64,000 bases of DNA, from the NCBI RefSeq assembly GCF_020783335.1, contig NZ_CP086068.1, positions 744,001 through 808,000 of the forward strand. The letters are read 5' to 3'. The DNA comes from Mucilaginibacter daejeonensis. GTDB lineage: Bacteria; Bacteroidota; Bacteroidia; Sphingobacteriales; Sphingobacteriaceae. The position numbers and the translations under genes were made by a program. A model generated the notes under the pieces. The model had not been told where the DNA came from. It ran no database searches and worked only from the letters and a program-made list of their open reading frames with translations. Shown here piece by piece: positions 61,705 through 64,000 of the stretch; position 1 is the stretch's first letter; every line of letters starts with the position of its first letter.

Positions 61705-62535
61705 ATGAAGTTGCCTTTTCACATTTTCTTGCTCTCGACTTTGCTGACCATTGTTGCGATCAACGTGAAAGGCAAGCAAATCATGGTTGTCGATACTGCA
61801 AAACCACACACCATTGACGTTAAGTTTTTTATTCCTCAGCTTTCAAGGGATAGGATGATCAAGATAGCCTTGCCATCCTCTTACTATTCCGCCCGCGCTA
61901 TGAGGTATCCTGTGATCTATATGCATGATGGCCAGCATGTATTCAAAGCGACGAACGGCGATCATGAAGGATGGGCCGTAGATTCATTAATAAATTCCTA
62001 TCCAGCAAGGAAGCAAGCCATAGTTGTAGCTATATACAACAACAGCCAATTTAGATTTTCGGAGTATGATCCATATGATACAAACTATGGGAAGGGCGAA
62101 GGCAAAGCGTATATTCAATTTATCGCAAATGTGCTTAAACCCTATATTGATGCTCACTATAGGACAAAGTCTTCAGCTGAAAACACAGTGATCGCCGGTA
62201 GTTCCATGGGAGGGCTTATTTCAATGTATGCAGCCTCTCGATTCAACGATATTTTTGGCTGCGCTTGCGTGCTTTCTCCAGCATACTTCATGGGGCCTGA
62301 CATTTACAACGAGATCGAGAACAGTGCTATCAATCCTAAAACAAAGATCTTTCAAGCTTGTGGCGATGATGAAGGAAATGAGGCCGATCATGTTGTCAGA
62401 CTTGATTCACTGCTCCGAAAAAAGGGATCGTCATTCAAGAACGTACCTATGCCTTTGATCGTAAAAGGGGGCAGACATGATGAGCGACAATGGCGCAAAA
62501 CCTTTGAAGCGTTCTATAAATGGTTCACTCATTAG
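61705..62535 (+). CDS. secreted esterase (IroE/Fes-type alpha/beta hydrolase)
   Basis: From ATG 61705 the protein is 276 aa with a signal peptide (LPFHIFLLSTLLTIVAINVK); the frame extends upstream to 61600 but those residues lack signal-peptide character. The fold is that of the esterase at 38066 without its repeat tail: FFIPQLSRDRMIKIALPSSY, YPVIYMHDGQHVFKATNGD, elbow VIAGSSMGGLISMYAASRF, GDDEGNEADHVVRLDSLLR and the His in VKGGRHDERQWRKTFEAFYK. It probably cleaves esters in the periplasm. Followed by a large exported protein gene. Confidence 0.84.
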   Translation: MKLPFHIFLLSTLLTIVAINVKGKQIMVVDTAKPHTIDVKFFIPQLSRDRMIKIALPSSYYSARAMRYPVIYMHDGQHVFKATNGDHEGWAVDSLINSYPARKQAIVVAIYNNSQFRFSEYDPYDTNYGKGEGKAYIQFIANVLKPYIDAHYRTKSSAENTVIAGSSMGGLISMYAASRFNDIFGCACVLSPAYFMGPDIYNEIENSAINPKTKIFQACGDDEGNEADHVVRLDSLLRKKGSSFKNVPMPLIVKGGRHDERQWRKTFEAFYKWFTH

Positions 62536-62671
62536 CTGCAAGGTAGACCCAAAACCGATCTCTGGTATGTCCAATTGATAGTGACGCTTTATATCTAAAG
62601 CTTTTAGAAGTTAAATTTGATCGTAATGGGCGTGCTTACTTCCAGATAACGTATTTAAACAGATCTCGCTT

Positions 62672-64000
62672 ATGTTGAAAGACTTAGTATCGATGATGGT
62701 TTGTTTGATCATTGTAACAGGAGCCGCCAAACGGCAAACCATTCCCAAAAGCGCCAGTGAATTATCGGCTCAATTTTCAACCTTTAGCAGAAAGCATCCA
62801 AGGTCTACTTTATATATTCATACAGATCGTTCCGTCTACAGAAGCGGCGAAACGATATGGTGTTCAGGATACCTGACCAGAAAGGCCAACATCGATTTGA
62901 AGGGGCATCATTTCCTGGTGATACAATTGATCGACCCGGTTACTAAAAGCGTCAGGATCTCCAAAAAGTTGGCGATGCAAGAAGGTATCGCTTCCGGGAG
63001 TTTAGACCTGACAGATGGTCTGCCTTCAGGTGAGTATCAATTACTGGCGTTCACGAATGTGGTCGGTAGCGATATGGAGCCAGTTGCTGTCTTTAGGGCT
63101 CCTCTATTTATCACGGATAACCGATCTGATCAAGCCTTTAGTATAACTGCATCAATGTTGGATCTTAAAGGTCCGGATAGTGAAATGCAGGTCAAGATCT
63201 CACTCAATAATATCGATAAAAAGGAGGCCTCCGATGCGCAGCTATCATACCGTTTTGATAATGGTTCGCCGCCGATCGAGCGAAGATCAAAGGGAAAAGA
63301 AACGATCATATCAATACCCAAAACTTTGAATCATCGAACATTCGCCAAGATATTAATTAGCGTGCGAACTAAAGATAAGAAAGCATCGCTGATCTTCCCC
63401 CTCCCCTCATTTAAAAGACCTAGCGTCAAGATGCGTTTTTTTCCTGAAGGCGGAGATCTTGTCGAAGGGGCAAGTAATTTGGTTGGGGTGGAGACCACGG
63501 CCGATGGGATACCTAAGGCAATGACCGGCTATCTGTATAGCGGGGATCGGCTGCTTGACACGATCAGAACGAGTAGCACAGGAATGGGCCGCTTTCTGAT
63601 CGAGCCTAAAGCTGGCATAACATATCATGTCAAGCTTAAGATCGAAGGGGCTAAAGCGTTAGATACCACGTTCATTTTACCCAAGGCTTTGACCGATATA
63701 CCGACCATTCATCTTCTTAAGGCCGTTGTAAAGGATACTGTAAAAGTTCAGATCGCAAGTAAGGTCAAGCGACCCGTTAAAGTTCTTGTACATGATCAGC
63801 AGAACCTATACGCTTGCTTCGACATGATGAGTTCACCGTCATCAAGACCGATCAGCATCGCGGTGAACGCCTTGCCCAAAGGACCATGCTTGATCACTAT
63901 TTTGAACCTTGATGGCAAGCCGGTAGCTGAACGACTATTTTTCGCACATTATGATCAAAAGGTGATCTCTTCGATCAACACTTCAAAGAATGAATACGGC
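62672..64000 (+). CDS. large secreted MG2/carboxypeptidase-like protein (5' part)
   Basis: The frame is open from ATG 62672 to the right edge (443 codons), so the C-terminus is missing. A signal-like start (LVSMMVCLIIVTGAA) precedes STLYIHTDRSVYRSGETIWC, the MG2-like start of Bacteroidota alpha-2-macroglobulin-domain proteins that usually end in a TonB plug or carboxypeptidase-regulatory domain. Further Ig-like repeats are visible (EPVAVFRAPLFITDNRS, VKMRFFPEGGDLVEGASNLV, GTMGRFLIEPKAG-like GMGRFLIEPKAGITYHVKL). Its role is unknown. It follows the esterase after 136 bp. Confidence 0.78.
   Translation, partial: MLKDLVSMMVCLIIVTGAAKRQTIPKSASELSAQFSTFSRKHPRSTLYIHTDRSVYRSGETIWCSGYLTRKANIDLKGHHFLVIQLIDPVTKSVRISKKLAMQEGIASGSLDLTDGLPSGEYQLLAFTNVVGSDMEPVAVFRAPLFITDNRSDQAFSITASMLDLKGPDSEMQVKISLNNIDKKEASDAQLSYRFDNGSPPIERRSKGKETIISIPKTLNHRTFAKILISVRTKDKKASLIFPLPSFKRPSVKMRFFPEGGDLVEGASNLVGVETTADGIPKAMTGYLYSGDRLLDTIRTSSTGMGRFLIEPKAGITYHVKLKIEGAKALDTTFILPKALTDIPTIHLLKAVVKDTVKVQIASKVKRPVKVLVHDQQNLYACFDMMSSPSSRPISIAVNALPKGPCLITILNLDGKPVAERLFFAHYDQKVISSINTSKNEYG

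Overview
The window comes from a Bacteroidota chromosome, most likely a Sphingobacteriaceae member of the Mucilaginibacter/Pedobacter type. The inference rests on SusC-like outer-membrane proteins, a DUF4270 lipoprotein, a TamB/DUF490 protein, -7 boxes of the TAnnTTTG type with few Shine-Dalgarno sites, and the gene order panD-panC / glycogen-synthase-like / DUF4270 / glmS. Species cannot be named from sequence alone.

Layout. (1) 1-8.9 kb: an AT-rich accessory cassette built around a small secreted Cys-containing peptide. A minus-strand block (DUF1573 protein, O-antigen-ligase-like membrane protein, outer-membrane beta-barrel receptor running off the left edge) diverges from a plus-strand block (stand-alone LytTR regulator, peptide, two 6-bladed beta-propeller proteins). 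(2) 9.3-29.3 kb: a decayed mobile island. It holds one intact-looking IS3-family element with a -1 frameshift signal, one wrecked copy and one solo end. It also holds broken relaxase, MobC and HTH genes, and a tyrosine integrase next to tRNA-Lys. Its cargo looks like defence: a PIN/coiled-coil/two-TM protein, an mrr pseudogene, a two-gene operon with a class III nucleotide-cyclase-like protein, an AbiEi/AbiEii pair with twin palindromic operators, a Cap12/PycTIR-type TIR protein with an unassigned C-terminal domain, and a second PIN protein. (3) 29.5-59 kb: GC-richer core genome. It has pantothenate synthesis (panC, panD), glmS, several esterases and alpha/beta hydrolases, SDR and AKR oxidoreductases, ThuA-like protein, tamB divergent from tsaD, ribBA, an LptF/LptG permease and a START-like protein, with hairpin terminators between units. 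(4) 59.1-61.1 kb: a small decayed integrative element that split a tRNA-Met gene. The 5' half of the tRNA is left with its promoter, and an intact copy lies 1.9 kb away. Between them are an integrase remnant fused in frame to IS3 transposase sequence and a DUF1275 membrane protein. (5) 61.2-64 kb: an esterase and the start of a large secreted MG2-like protein cut by the right edge.

Best candidate for something undescribed: the overlapping operon at 18003-19998. A class III cyclase-fold protein keeps both metal-binding Asp residues but seems to lack the usual Asn/Arg pair. Its 344-aa partner matches nothing I recognise. A TIR effector of the family used by CBASS/Pycsar lies 2.4 kb away across an AbiE module with unusual convergent gene order. 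All functional statements are from reading motifs by eye; no database search was run.
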